Assembly: GCA_003427395.1 (NCBI GenBank) | Contig: BFEA01000026.1 | Location: forward strand, 3,837,235-3,871,150 | Reading direction: 5' to 3' | DNA length: 33,916 nucleotides | Origin: Chara braunii | Taxonomy: Eukaryota; Streptophyta; Charophyceae; Charales; Characeae | Shown: piece after piece, positions 1 through 9,536 of the stretch | Layout: each line of letters begins with the position of its first letter | How positions within the stretch are numbered: position 1 is the stretch's first letter | Notes under the pieces: generated by a model | The model's input: only the letters and a program-made list of their open reading frames with translations | Told to the model about the DNA's origin: nothing | Database searches by the model: none | Made by a program: the position numbers and the translations under genes

Positions 1-25
1 GTGTGTGTGTGTGTGTGCATGTGTG
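1..25. repeat. GT microsatellite at window edge
   Basis: Pure GT dinucleotide run that probably continues outside the window. Confidence 0.9.
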
Positions 26-1235
26 TCAGTGTATGTGTTTTGCAAGAACAGGAAGCTACCGCGCTGAAACGGCGCAGCAAACAATAAATACAGTACGCCT
101 TTTGCAATATACCATGGATCCCTGGTCTTTCGGATTTTCGGAAACTAGCTTCCCTGGGGTTGCATCATACTCCTACGTCCGATGGTAATCAAACCAGACT
201 TCAACTGTGTACATCGTGANAGATGAGCTTGTCAAGGCANCATGTGGGGCCGAAGTGAGCATGGATTTAGGTTATCGTGGAAGGGAACAGATATATAGTT
301 ATACACTATGTCCGAGGAACTATACTTTATTCTGTGAAACATCACTGTAAGGGTGCGAAAAAAACTTTATTATGCTATATTCATACATGTATGAGCAAAT
401 CCGACATAACCAGGAAACACAGAGCAATACATCCAATCCTAGCGTGCAAACTCAAAGAAGCATTTACGGCGAAAGGTATTGTAGACAAGGGTTCCTCTTG
501 CTACACTAACCATTTCCCGTTCATCATAGCAGGTTATCGCCCGAGGTCTAATCGTGCGTCAATTTTTCAATGCAGCAGATTGCCATCACATTCAGTATTN
601 TCGATCACACTCCATTTATAAACTGGCATCCATAGTGAGAGATTTGCGAACTAAAACAACTCATCATGCACTTTTATCCCATCGGCCCATGTCGAAGGGT
701 GTATATGGAACACCCTTTTTTTTTGTCATTCCAGCAATACACGCTCAATAACAGNGTTGTTTAACAGTATAAGGAGAGAGAGGGGAGAGATAAGCTAATC
801 CTGAGAGATAAATCGAACTGAAAATATGAGTGGAATTGTTATACAAAAATCACACAGCGGAACGAATTAACAGACCAACCCCTTGTTGACAGATCTAAAT
901 CGTATTGAACAGCTTCAATGCTTTGATCGTCAGCATATCATCCATATTCGCGTAACTGTTGAGATGTTTCTTCACTCCCAAGGATTTGACTAGCCTGCTC
1001 TGCATCAACATATCATGAAAATTATAACGACTTTCCGTTAACCCGTAGGTTCACAACGATCCCGAACATACTACGAGAAGAAAATGCCCATTCAAACCNT
1101 TTTTTACCCTGCAATTCCGGAGCTCCATCCTAATCTAATGATAAGCCAAATCCTGAGCTAAAAAATTATCCACTTATGCATGCTATGATCAACCCTATAT
1201 ACTCCAATTATCAGCTGCTCCTGGGGCCATCGTTT
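26..1235. other. No gene recognised
   Basis: AT-rich sequence with scattered single N bases. The longest frame (277-621, plus, 114 codons, containing one ambiguous codon) has no recognisable domain, no coding-like composition and no second copy in the window, so I do not call it a gene. Confidence 0.5.
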
Positions 1236-1245
1236 ATGTAGTTGA

Positions 1246-1392
1246 TCACGCCTTGGGCGAGTGCACCATAGAAACAACTATATTAAAAATCTGGTCATCT
1301 GGTAGATGATCATATCTCATATCAATGATGTCCATGTGGAAAGCACGTTCAACAAACCCAACCGTAAGAGTGAGTCGTCATATGTACCGATA
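1246..1392 (-). pseudogene. F-box-like fragment, downstream copy
   Basis: Read on the minus strand, a frame starting at an ATG at 1335 gives 29 codons with the pattern D-H-L-P-D-D-Q-I-F-N-I-V, which resembles the opening of a plant F-box (L-P-D-D-L/x-x-x-I). F-box proteins normally dock to SKP1 in SCF ubiquitin ligases. The frame stops at a TGA after S-P-K-A, before the rest of an F-box and any substrate-binding domain. About 55 bases upstream of the ATG are alignable with the sister copy in the same frame but contain a TGA. Only this short block supports the call, so the F-box assignment is an inference; a fragment of an unrelated repeated gene is possible. Confidence 0.35.
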
Positions 1393-1508
1393 ATGTCCAT
1401 CGCCGATTAGGAACTAAAAGCAATTACTTAAAGCAACGCGATAAAGAATTGTTGACGCCGAAGATGACAACCACCCCTTTGGCTAGCCTACTTTATTCAT
1501 GTAGTTGA

Positions 1509-1656
1509 TCATGCAATGATCGAGCATAAAACAGTAGAAATAACGAAGATTTGGTCATCCGATAGATGATCAGAGCTCTCATCGATATAATCCATGTGGA
1601 CAACACGACCAGAATGCATAAGGGCATGAACGAGTCGTCCTTTGCACAGGTATTGC
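1509..1656 (-). pseudogene. F-box-like fragment, upstream copy
   Basis: Tandem sister of the 1246-1392 fragment. In the same frame it reads H-M-D-Y-I-D, then D-H-L-S-D-D-Q-I-F-V-I before a TGA at about 1509. Agreement with the sister copy runs through a single frame (R-L, H-M-D-x-I-D, D-H-L-x-D-D-Q-I-F) while neighbouring codons differ, which is why I prefer this frame to the longer hydrophobic frame overlapping it (1493-1777). No domain follows the motif, and an upstream TGA near 1660 interrupts the frame, so this is a remnant or a single broken exon. Confidence 0.35.
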
Positions 1657-1781
1657 CGTCAGGAGGCCAAAAAAATGGGTAGGCACGTAGACACATCATT
1701 ACGATAGTTTCCCCAAAGATCCCTGAGCAAGCTAGAAAGCAACTAACGCAGAGGACGACAACAATAAAACCCTCCATTAGC

Positions 1782-2000
1782 CTACTCTTTGCGATAAGTC
1801 CTAGGTTGCGAAATAGTCCCTAATGAGTTACTGCTCATACAGCAGGATCCACAATCCCGTGCTCTCAAAGCTGAAAGTTCCATTACAGCAAAGAACGCGA
1901 GCAGAGCAAGGAAGATGGTGAAAATGGACACTATAGCGATCGAGACGTATGCCGTTTCCATTACGAAGGTTCCACTTCCACGAATAAATTGGACCCTCAA
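1782..2000 (-). CDS. Unrecognised short ORF with one predicted membrane helix
   Basis: 72 codons from an ATG at 2000. Residues of about 13-42 form a long hydrophobic stretch (I, V, F, L, A rich) that would make one membrane-spanning helix, followed by a short tail with several Cys and Arg. I recognise no family. It lies directly upstream, on the same strand, of the F-box-like fragments, but there is no evidence of a splice link. Random AT-rich sequence can give such a frame, so support is weak. Confidence 0.15.
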   Translation of the reverse strand: MRVQFIRGSGTFVMETAYVSIAIVSIFTIFLALLAFFAVMELSALRARDCGSCCMSSNSLGTISQPRTYRKE

Positions 2001-2267
2001 TGAGAACGCACCAGGTCCCTGTGTATCTTTTTAACGGAGAACGGGGGAATTAAACTCCCGTTGAATCCCTTTAAATTCAAAAAAATCCCATTGAATTCGC
2101 GTTAAACGGAATTGATGCGCAGGGTCCGGAACACGTGGCCCTACACAAAAAAATAAATAAATAATAATAATAATAAATAATAATAAAATAAATAAAAAAT
2201 AAAAAACCCAACCCCTGAAGCATCTCTCATCCGCCCCCACATCCACCAACCCCCAACGCCCCAATTA

Positions 2268-2381
2268 TGTGTGTGTGTGCTGTGTGTGCGCGTATGTGTG
2301 TATGTGTGTGCCTGCGCGTGAGAGTGTGTCTGTGCATGAATATGAATGTATGCGTGTGTGTTTCTGTATGTGTGTGTTTGT

Positions 2382-2422
<41 letters not shown>
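2268..2422. repeat. GT-rich microsatellite
   Basis: Interrupted GT/TG repeats, with a pure core at about 2384-2422. Long frames on both strands across it are low-complexity artefacts. Confidence 0.9.
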
Positions 2423-2423
<1 letters not shown>

Positions 2424-2434
2424 ATGATTGTTGG

Positions 2435-2530
2435 CGTGAGCGCCAGCGAGCTACAGCGCAGCTCGGCTATGGCTACCTGCTCCTTCCTGCTCGCCCGTGA
2501 GCGCGTGAGTGCCAACGAGCTACAGCGCAG
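2435..2530. repeat. Short direct repeat of about 28 bp, two copies
   Basis: A block GCGTGAGCGCCAGCGAGCTA near 2435 recurs, with two changes, near 2501; both are followed by CAGCGCAG. It lies just after the GT microsatellite. The following GC-rich block to 2830 contains several GGCCCAG / CCCAGGGCCT motifs and no gene I recognise. Confidence 0.6.
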
Positions 2531-2846
2531 CAGCGCTTACGCAGCATGCAGCCAGCACCCGAATGCCCAATGTGGAGGCAGACCCTTTGCTATATCGAAG
2601 TGGCCTGCCTGTGTTCAGTCCCAGGAAGCTTCTAGTAGGGCCCGGTATCCTGAGGCCCAGCACGAACGAGAACAGGCCTTGGGCCTTAGGTGGTTGCATG
2701 CCCCCAACTGCCTTTGGCCTATGTTTGGCCCAGTACCCGTATCCAGCCCAGGGCCTGCTTTCCATACATTCACACAGGCAGCCCAGGGCCTGGGTTTCCT
2801 CAACCAACTGACGCCAGACTCATGCAACCTGCTACAGGCCCAATTT

Positions 2847-2869
2847 TGTGTGTGTGTGTGTGTGTGTGT
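2847..2869. repeat. GT microsatellite
   Basis: Pure GT run of about 23 bases. Confidence 0.9.
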
Positions 2870-2950
2870 TTCCTTTTTTTTATTTGTTTTTTATGGTTTT
2901 GATTTTTTTTTAAATACACGAAGTTCCAAAAAAATAAAATAAAAAATAAA

Positions 2951-3183
2951 TTGTTGTACATCTTTGAAAGATCTACAACCCTATATTTTTTATTTGTTTT
3001 TTTTTGTTTTTGTTTTAGCCCTTAAAAAATCTGTATGAAACCCAAAACAAAAACACTCATTTCATTTCAGTTTTTATTTTTTCATTATGTGTTTATGTTT
3101 TTGATTTTTTTTAATATATTTAAGCATCAAAAAATAAAAATAAAAATACAGGGTTGTAGTCCTAGAAAAAACCTACAACCCCG
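2951..3183. repeat. Pair of GTTGTA...TACAAC hairpins in AT-rich DNA
   Basis: Near 2951-2978, GTTGTA + ATCTTT pairs with AAAGAT + TACAAC around one central base. Near 3151-3182, GGGTTGTAG pairs with CTACAACCC around a 13-base loop. Both lie in the interior of the possible foldback element, about 200 bp apart and with the same stem sequence. Confidence 0.6.
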
Positions 3184-3330
3184 TACGTGTTTTTTTTTTT
3201 TGGATAATTTTTAGCCCAGGAAAAAAATCATTCCGGACCCCGTTAATTCGCGTCCAACTCGCGTTTGAACGGGAGTTTAACGGGAATTCAACGTGCGTTG
3301 AATTTTTCAACGTGGAACCCGTGTTGAATT

Positions 3331-3722
3331 CAAAATCGGACACACAGCCAAGTCCTATGCCACAACTCACAAACAAAAACGGACACGTGGTCATAGCAGG
3401 GCAAGGGTTAGGCAGTATCATGAACTGTATACAAAAACAAATACATATATATACAACGCATATAAATGTCCAAGTTCAACTTCACAACTCTTAAATGTCG
3501 ACGAAATAATAGGGTAATAAGTAGGAAATCCCAAAAGCTTTTTCGCCAATCCCTACTAAAAATTGGCTCATCAGGGGGTAAGTTACCCTTAGTTATCGTG
3601 TTGAAAAGGATGCGGCTTCCTTTTAAGCCGAGGATATGAAAGGGAAGAAAAGAATACGGGAAATGAGGAAGCGATAGAATGAAGTACCACTCTTGATGAC
3701 GTCGCTAGATCTCTCATGATCG
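3331..3722. other. No gene recognised
   Basis: Unique-looking AT-rich sequence with no repeat from elsewhere in this window and no supported ORF. Confidence 0.5.
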
Positions 3723-4007
3723 ATGTCCACCGCACTCAGGCGAGAAGAAATTTCAGCCCTTTATCGCTTACCCACACAGCCTTATCACACTATCAAACAA
3801 GAGCGACAACTCATACTCCGGCACAGATCGGTTACGCAGGAAAGGGAGATGGTGGATGATATGAGGAGGATAGAAAGTGAAGCCTTATCCAGCGAGCAAC
3901 TTCCAACACGTGCTTTTCTTGCCGCGACAAACACTTCGCGCCGACGCATGACCCTCGACGCACGAACATACAATGAATCAAGGAATCATGGTCATAGGCG
4001 CGTCTGA
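3723..4007 (+). CDS. Hypothetical ORF, 94 aa, charged
   Basis: An open frame of 94 codons rich in Arg, Glu and Thr with no hydrophobic segment. It has a more protein-like composition than neighbouring frames: a Glu/Arg-rich, possibly helical stretch at about residues 25-55. I recognise no domain, there is no other copy in the window, and no splice or promoter signal was identified. It could equally be an exon or chance. Confidence 0.2.
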   Translation: MSTALRREEISALYRLPTQPYHTIKQERQLILRHRSVTQEREMVDDMRRIESEALSSEQLPTRAFLAATNTSRRRMTLDARTYNESRNHGHRRV

Positions 4008-4422
4008 AACTGAGGACGACTATTGGGCGATTCGATTCCTATGTACTACTTGTTCACACTGTTATCCCACGGTCTCGAGGCCCATACGAGTTTTGTAGGC
4101 GGATGCCGCTTCACAAAAACACGCCAATGAGGGAGGATAGGGTGGGGAACTTTGGTCGAAACAACACGTTTACGGGGGAGAAAGAAGGGAGCGTGGTATT
4201 GTGGACAAAATTACTACTGGTTGTTGTGTCACCTTCCGCAGGGGGTGTTATGATTAGGCAGGCCCCCCTTTTTTTTGGAAGGTCAAGAATAAATCGCTCT
4301 TTGAATTTTTAGGTGTCTTCCAACCCTTATACGATTATATTTGCGTGTGGAAAAAAAAAGAAGACAATTTTTTTAATTTTATCATATATACTAGACAAAT
4401 CGGAAAGAGCTAAAAGGGAAAA
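4008..4422. other. No gene recognised
   Basis: No ORF or repeat I can support; sequence becomes A/T-rich towards the simple repeats that follow. Confidence 0.5.
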
Positions 4423-4640
4423 ATAAATAAATAAATAAATAAATAAATAAAGAAATAAAGAAAAAAGAAAGAATAAAAATAAATAATAAAATAATAAAAT
4501 CTCGAAAATATGTATGAGTGTGTCTGTGTGTGTGTGTGTGTGTGTGCGCGCGCGCGCGTGTACCGGGGGAAGGGGAGGGAGGACCCCTCCCCCACCAATC
4601 AATCAATCAATCAACAATCAATCAAAAAAAAAAAAAGTCA
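4423..4640. repeat. Cluster of microsatellites: AAAT, GT/GC, AATC
   Basis: (AAAT)n at about 4423-4460, GT at about 4525-4546 passing directly into GC to 4558, and (AATC)n at about 4596-4626. They lie just beyond the broken 3' end of retroelement E1. All frames here are low complexity. Confidence 0.85.
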
Positions 4641-4989
4641 ATCAATCAATATTTATTCTTTTTTCAATTTTTTTAATCTTTTTGTCACTCACCCAAAACC
4701 ACCCCCCCAAAATTTCAAATTTTTTATATTTTTTTTGTACAGGGTGGTAGTGGCCAACGTGCGCAGGCGGGGCGCGCGCGCTGTTTTTCCGTGTGCGCCC
4801 CCCGCCTGGCCTTGGCGAGGCCGCGCGCAAACTCGGTCGGCCTCCTCGGCCGTAGGAGCCGCGGCCTAGGGTGTCTCGTAGCCGTACGAGGGGCCTTGGC
4901 TGGCTCCGGCTCTTTCCACGGAGTGATCTCTTCACCTCTGGTCACCTTGCTTGGTCGATGCAGTCGTGTCAACCCGTCTGCGCTCCCGT

Positions 4990-5436
4990 GCTTCTCCATC
5001 TTCTGATGAATGATGTCGAAGTCGTATTCCTATAGCCGGACAACCCATCACCCAATCATGCCCGTATGGTTAGTGAGCCTTTTGAGGGCCAGCAGGGGCT
5101 CGTGATCTGTGACGAGAAGGAACTTCTATCCGTATAGATACGAATGGAAGTGTTGAATTCCCCAAACGACTGCGTAGCATTTTCCTTGAGGGGCAGAATC
5201 ATTCCTTCTTTCGTCGGGTACAGTTTGTGAGGTGTATTCAATGACGTGTTCATGATCGTCCTTCCCCTTTTGGGCCAAAACAGCGGAGATCACCTAAGGC
5301 TGCCAGTCCTTAATGAGGATGAATTGCTTACCAGGATCGGGCCGAATCAAAATATGCGCGGAGGCGAGGGCCTGCTTCAAAGTGACAAAGGTCTGTTCAC
5401 ACTCCGCGTCCCACTTCAGTGGCTGCCACTGGCTGG
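4990..5436 (-). pseudogene. pol: RNase H region and linker of E1 pol
   Basis: Following the RT, a frame reads K-W-D-x-E-C-E-Q-T-F near its start, then I-S-A-V-L-A-Q (the block after the first catalytic Asp), then C-Y-A-V-V-W-G and V-T-D-H-E-P-L, the usual Ty3/gypsy RNase H signatures. It ends with E-Y-D-F-D-I-I-H-Q-K and G-S-A-D-G-L-T-R, the conserved tail (H-x-N-A-D-x-L-S-R type) before integrase. A one-base shift near 5437 separates it from the RT frame. Stops after D-W-Q-P, Y-L-Y-G and R-L are TAG where CAG (Gln) is likely. An Arg/Pro-rich linker continues to 4741; no integrase HHCC or DDE follows. Confidence 0.85.
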
Positions 5437-6227
5437 TCTTTTTGTAGGAGGTTTGTAAGAGGTCGAGCAATCGCCGCGAATCCCTTGATAAACCTCCAGT
5501 AGTACGAGGCCAACCCCTGAAAGGCTCGAACCTGCGTTAGTGATGTAGGCGTGGGAGCTTTTCGAACCGCCTCGACTTTTCTCAAATCTGGCCTCAAGCC
5601 CCCTCGGGTCACCACATATCCTAGGAACGAGATCTCTGAGAGGAAGAACTCACTCTTCTCTAGTGGAATCTTGAACCCGGCATCTTGCAACGCCCCCAGC
5701 GTCCATTCAATGTGTTGAGCGTGTCCGTGAAATGATTCTGAATACACCAGGATATCGTCTATGTACACAATAACGCAAAAGTTAATCATTCCCTGGGTCA
5801 ATTTGGTCTTGTTGACGAAGTTCTAGAATGTGACGTTCATCACTCTTTGAAAGGTAGCCAGTGCATTGCATATTCCCATAGGGCAACGGACCCACTGCCA
5901 CGTGCCTTCGAACAATACGAACGTCGTTTTTGGCCGATCCTCCTTCTTAACTAGGATATGGTGGAACCCGTGGCGAATATCAAACTTGCTGAAATAATTA
6001 GCACACCCAATTGCATTTAATAAATCATATATCTGGGGAAGGGGGTACACATCTTTGATCGTGATGTCATTCAACTTTCTGTAATTGATGCATATGTGGA
6101 TTGACCCGTTTTTCTTTGGAACTAGAACTATGGGGAATGATCATGGTTCGATAGCTGGCTCAATCCAACCGTTAGCTTCGAATTCCCTTATTCGTTCTAG
6201 CGCGGTCTTTCGTTCTGCGAGGGAGTA
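5437..6227 (-). pseudogene. pol: Reverse transcriptase of E1
   Basis: All core RT blocks can be read: G-W-I-E-P-A near the start, V-L-V-P-K-K, C-I-N-Y-R-K-L-N, F-S-K-F-D, the fingers/palm block ending W-V-R-C-P-M-G, the catalytic Y-I-D-D with V-I-V before and I-L-V-Y after, then F-L-G-Y-V-V and Y-Y-W-R-F-I-K-G-F in the thumb. RT copies element RNA into DNA in the virus-like particle. Two stops break it: TGA near 6155 in place of a Trp present in the E2 copy, and TAG near 5823 in place of a Gln. The YIDD aspartates survive. Confidence 0.95.
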
Positions 6228-6956
6228 TCAGTATGGTTTGCAATGGATTGGTGGGTGCGTTCCGGTTTGGATTTCGTGCTGAAAAACTAACGATAGCCCG
6301 ATATTTGTATCCTTGACGCTATTCGCCCCTTGATATTCGATTAGGATATTTGCGATTAGTCGATGAGTTTCGTCGGGCACGTAATGGGGCACATGTAGTT
6401 CATAAAGGTGTATGTGTATGCTAACCGTCACTTGTTTCGTGCCCGCTTTACTACCGTTCCCTGGTGGAGAAGCTGAAATAGACAAGTTCAACTTGTCTGA
6501 TCGCCAAGAGAATACTGTGGCGACCATTTGGGCGTCTTCTTCCCGGATTGCCACGTGTTCTTCTGGTATTATGCCACCATCGATGTCCTGCAAACTTACG
6601 GGTTTCTCGGCGATCTTGATCTCGAGTTCGCAAGGGTTGCCGCGCCCAGGGGGTTCCAGAGCTCCGTCTTCGGCGCCCTGTCGCAGCAATTGGACTCCTT
6701 TCCCTGTAGAGAGCAGGGAGTGAGGTAATTTCGTAATGTCGTAGAATGCTTTCTTGTCACTGTATCTTAAGAGAAGTGGGGTGGTGGCTTTGTATAAGGT
6801 CCGAGGGGGTTCCAAAGAGTCAGCCATTCGAGACACTTGCACTTGAGGTTCTCCTAGGATTAGAGCCCGTGTCCGCTGGAGGTTTCTCTCTGTAAGGACG
6901 AAGGTTTTCGTTGTTTTCTGTCGAACTGGGTAGCGAATCAGTTGACGCGCCAGGTC
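6228..6956 (-). pseudogene. pol: Protease-RT linker region of E1 pol
   Basis: About 240 codons between protease and RT, in the same frame. It is only partly alignable with the matching part of E2: S-R/I-x-M-A-D-x-L-E-P-P-R-T-L-Y, Q-M-V/I-x-T-V-F-S, H-Y/H-V-P-D/R-E-T/I and D-T/N-I-G-L-S. The blocks near the end (D-I-G-L, H-P-P-I-x-C-x-P-Y) are typical of the region ahead of Ty3/gypsy RT. A TGA at each end (near 6228 and 6957) replaces what is probably CGA. Confidence 0.8.
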
Positions 6957-7500
6957 TCAAATCTCAGGGTCCTCTTTTTCCTTGCTGTCATAAGAGTTAT
7001 TTGATAGCTCTGGTTCCTTTCCCCTTTGGTTTGTTTCTTTAAGAGGTCCCCTCCATATGATCACATGGAGTGGTTCTCCGTTTCCGGGGAGAGTTTTCCG
7101 AGTCGTAGGGAGCGTAGTTCGGAGAGTTAGACGCATCGGGATGACATACGGTTTCCCGCCGGTATTCCAAAGGATGATTGACCGCCTTTCAAAATCGAGA
7201 TTGATTCTTAGTGCAGTAAGGGTCGGTAATCCCAAAAGAACATCATATGTATTTACGTCTAGTACCACGACATCTCCCAACGCGTGACCTTTTCCTAATC
7301 GAAACGCAACATTTGTCATCCTTCCTACCACCTTGATTTTTTCCTCGTCGGCGGAGACAAGGTGATCTCCTTCTGCTAACGGGATCAGATCCTTTATTCT
7401 TCCTGCTCGTTCCACAACCCTCAAGGTAATGGCTAGGACCGCACCTCTTTAGTCGATAAAAACATTATACGGATTTCCCCAGACTTCTATCTCACATTCC
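6957..7500 (-). pseudogene. pol: Retropepsin-like aspartic protease of E1
   Basis: After E-V-W-G-N-P-Y-N-V-F-I, the catalytic Asp is followed directly by a TAA, then R-G-A-V (Ty3/gypsy proteases normally read D-[ST]-G-A/S here). The downstream flap and the second signature V-L-L-G-L-P-T-L are intact. The protease would mature the Gag-Pol polyprotein. It sits in the same frame as N-terminal Gag and RT. The stop at the active site disables this copy. Confidence 0.8.
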
Positions 7501-7559
7501 GCGGATTTCCACGGAATGGCCTTAATGCGTAGAAAATGATCGTCTTTTCGGATGAGTCC

Positions 7560-8206
7560 TAGTCCGAAGTGCTGGGGACATCGGGTTTGTCTTCGCAGGC
7601 GGGGGCTTTCCCTTTGATGGCTGCTTGCTTAGCAAGGGCAAACCGTTTTCGGTTTGCCTTGCAATGTTGCGGCATTCGTTCATTCGTCTATTCCGATATG
7701 GACAGCAGGTGTCCAATAGAAAAGGGGATTCGATGATTCAGGGCTCCGGCGATATTCAGGACATCAATTTCTCCTATAACGAAGGAAGGGCCACCTGATT
7801 CCATTTCTCCAGGGGACGGTCTCCATTCCACTATTTCCGGTTGTTCGTTCGCTGGGCGGATGGTTTCCATCATTCCCAACCCTGGGTAGCCCATCAAGAT
7901 GTATTGATCAAGCGGGATAAGTTCCACAGCGTTCTTGGTGGTAACCATCGCACTCCCCCTTCCTTCGGTCTCCTCAACCATCGTGCTTACTTTTCCTGGT
8001 CCGTTGGCCACTGGTGCTGCTGCCGCGAGGGTGACTCCTGCCTGGACCTGCACCGGTTGGTTGGGGCAGTCCCGTGCTAAGTGGTCGGGCTGGTGACACG
8101 TGTAACAGACTCCTAGATTAGTTGCCGCACCGCCCACAGCCTGAGCGTGGGCTGCTGCTTGTGTTATAGGCGCAGCTCGGACGACAATAGGGCGCATCGA
8201 TCGCAT
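7560..8206 (-). pseudogene. gag: Gag C-terminal part with CCHC zinc knuckle, E1
   Basis: Contains one canonical zinc knuckle, C-Y-T-C-H-Q-P-D-H-L-A-R-D-C (C-x2-C-x4-H-x4-C), which binds element RNA for packaging. It is followed by a linker with G-E-I-D-V-L and G-H-L-L-S-I, both also seen in E2 after its knuckle. A TAG (probable Gln codon) and another TAG interrupt the tail. The frame is shifted relative to both the N-terminal Gag and the protease, through indels near 8210-8300 and near 7560. Confidence 0.85.
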
Positions 8207-8288
8207 CAGGGATTTTATTCAGGCATTATGCTCACGTCGCTTTCTTGTATCAGACTAACCAGTGTTCGAGTTAGCTCCAGTATGGCGT

Positions 8289-9074
8289 TTAACTCACTTG
8301 GTTTCGTGGGGGATCTGGGGGAGGCGCAAGTGGGGGAGGTGTAGGTGTGACCATCACAGGCAGTCTCGTGGTTGTGTCTGGTATTGATCTTGGGTAAGTA
8401 ACGGGGCCGGAGACGAAGGCCATGTTTTCAAATTTGTTTTGGAGCGCAACTAATTCGGCCTTCGCTCTGGCCAATTCCAAAGAGTCCCCTTCCTTAGCGT
8501 GGTTTTCCGCTTATAAGAAGCTAGCGGCAAACTTCTTCTCCATTTCTTCGGCAGCGTCCATGATCTGTTGCATGGTGTGATTGATGGGGGGAAACTGCTT
8601 TCGCAGCTTCGCCCTCATCATTCGACTAGGAAGCCCATCGATAAACAAATCTCTCCTGACATTTTCGCCCCGTTCTAACTTAACAAACAACCTATAGAAC
8701 CTACTACGGTATTCAGCGACGGATTCGAGGGCCTTCTGGACTCAATATTTGATCATGAAGAAGGCCTGCTCAGGGTGGATGTAATCAAATCGGTTTAAGA
8801 AGTCTCTTTCAAAGGTCGGGAGATCTAGCCAAACGTAAGTAGTAAACCAATGGTGTGCATCCCCTCCCAACCTGGCGGGGATGTTGATCATGGCGTCATC
8901 ATTGTCGTATTGTTGTGCACATAGCGTGGCTAGCCATGACCCAACCAAATGATGTGCAGGGTCAAAGAGGTATAGATCAGGTGGGGTTGCCGGTGCACGT
9001 GCTCGAGGGGCTGGGGGCCTACCAACATTTGGTGCCGGGTTGGCATTCATATTGGCGACATGCCGACCTCCCAA
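8289..9074 (-). pseudogene. gag: Gag N-terminal and capsid region, E1
   Basis: Starts about 120 bases after the PBS. The region W-L-A-T-L, then H-H-W-F, D-L-P-T-F-E-R-D-F-L-N-R-F, then A-E-Y-R-S-R-F and D-L-F-I-D-G-L matches the retrotransposon Gag (capsid-like) fold pattern and aligns with E2 (W-D-T-F-K-R-A-F-L-A-R-F; D-L-F-I-D-H-L). A coiled-coil-like stretch (A-R-A-K-A-E-L-V-A-L-Q) and a Pro-rich tail follow. In-frame TGA near 8743 and TAA near 8513 break it. Confidence 0.85.
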
Positions 9075-9190
9075 TCTACTCCGGGTTATTATAAGGTCGC
9101 ATCGTGGCGCGTTCCTTTGCCTAGCGCGCCCACTGTTCTCCAGATCTTCCCTTATATCCTACCTGATTGACAATCTCTGGGCCTGCCACG

Positions 9191-9207
9191 TGTCGGCTCC
9201 GATACCA
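9191..9207 (-). promoter_or_regulatory. Primer-binding site of E1
   Basis: Minus strand reads TGGTATCGGAGCCGACA right after the LTR. TGGTATC-GAGCC is the pattern complementary to the 3' end of initiator tRNA-Met used by many plant LTR elements; one base differs within it. It primes minus-strand DNA synthesis. Confidence 0.75.
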
Positions 9208-9536
9208 ACCTCACGCTCGGTGTGACTTCCTGATCGAAGTGTGAGTGGGCCTGGAAGTGCGAAAAGGGGGTGTGCCAAGGATTTTAGGAAAGTGAGGGTG
9301 GAGTCCCAGGTCGGAACCGAGATCTCATGTGGCAAGCTCCGGGATATGAATGCAGGAGGGTAGGCGTGGATTGGAGTTCTGTTTTGCTTGAGGGGACAGA
9401 GCTACCACCTCCGTTGGTTCCATCGTATCCCGCTGATTCGTCACCTGCCGACGTCGAACGTCACAAGTCTCCGAATCCGATGCGGCTGGCCTCAATCGAA
9501 GACTGTGCGCCGTCGTTCTTCCTCCGAACGAGTTCC

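Larger units (their letters stand above)
1236..1785. repeat. Diverged tandem duplication, two units of about 260-285 bp
   Basis: The segment beginning GTAGTTGATCA near 1238 is repeated beginning GTAGTTGATCA near 1501. Shared landmarks in the same order are GTAGATGATCA, CCATGTGGA and GAGTCGTC, and each unit ends with a similar GGCTAGCCTACT / TTAGCCTACT sequence (near 1480 and 1778). The units are clearly diverged, so the duplication is old. Each unit holds an F-box-like fragment on the minus strand. Confidence 0.7.
2035..3330. mobile_element. Possible foldback (inverted-repeat) element
   Basis: The left arm (about 2035-2133) ends in AGGGTCCGGAA and is made of GTTGAAT / GTTAAAC-type motifs. 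The right arm (about 3231-3330) starts TTCCGGACCCC and, reverse-complemented, carries the same motifs in the same order. The arms bracket a TAA-rich stretch, GT microsatellites, a GC-rich block (2430-2830) and an AT-rich block with two hairpins. The arms are imperfect and I found no clear target duplication, so the element is a hypothesis. Confidence 0.4.

Noticed and set aside
277-621. 114-codon plus frame
   Set aside because: No domain, no coding signature, contains an ambiguous base, and AT-rich DNA readily gives such a frame.
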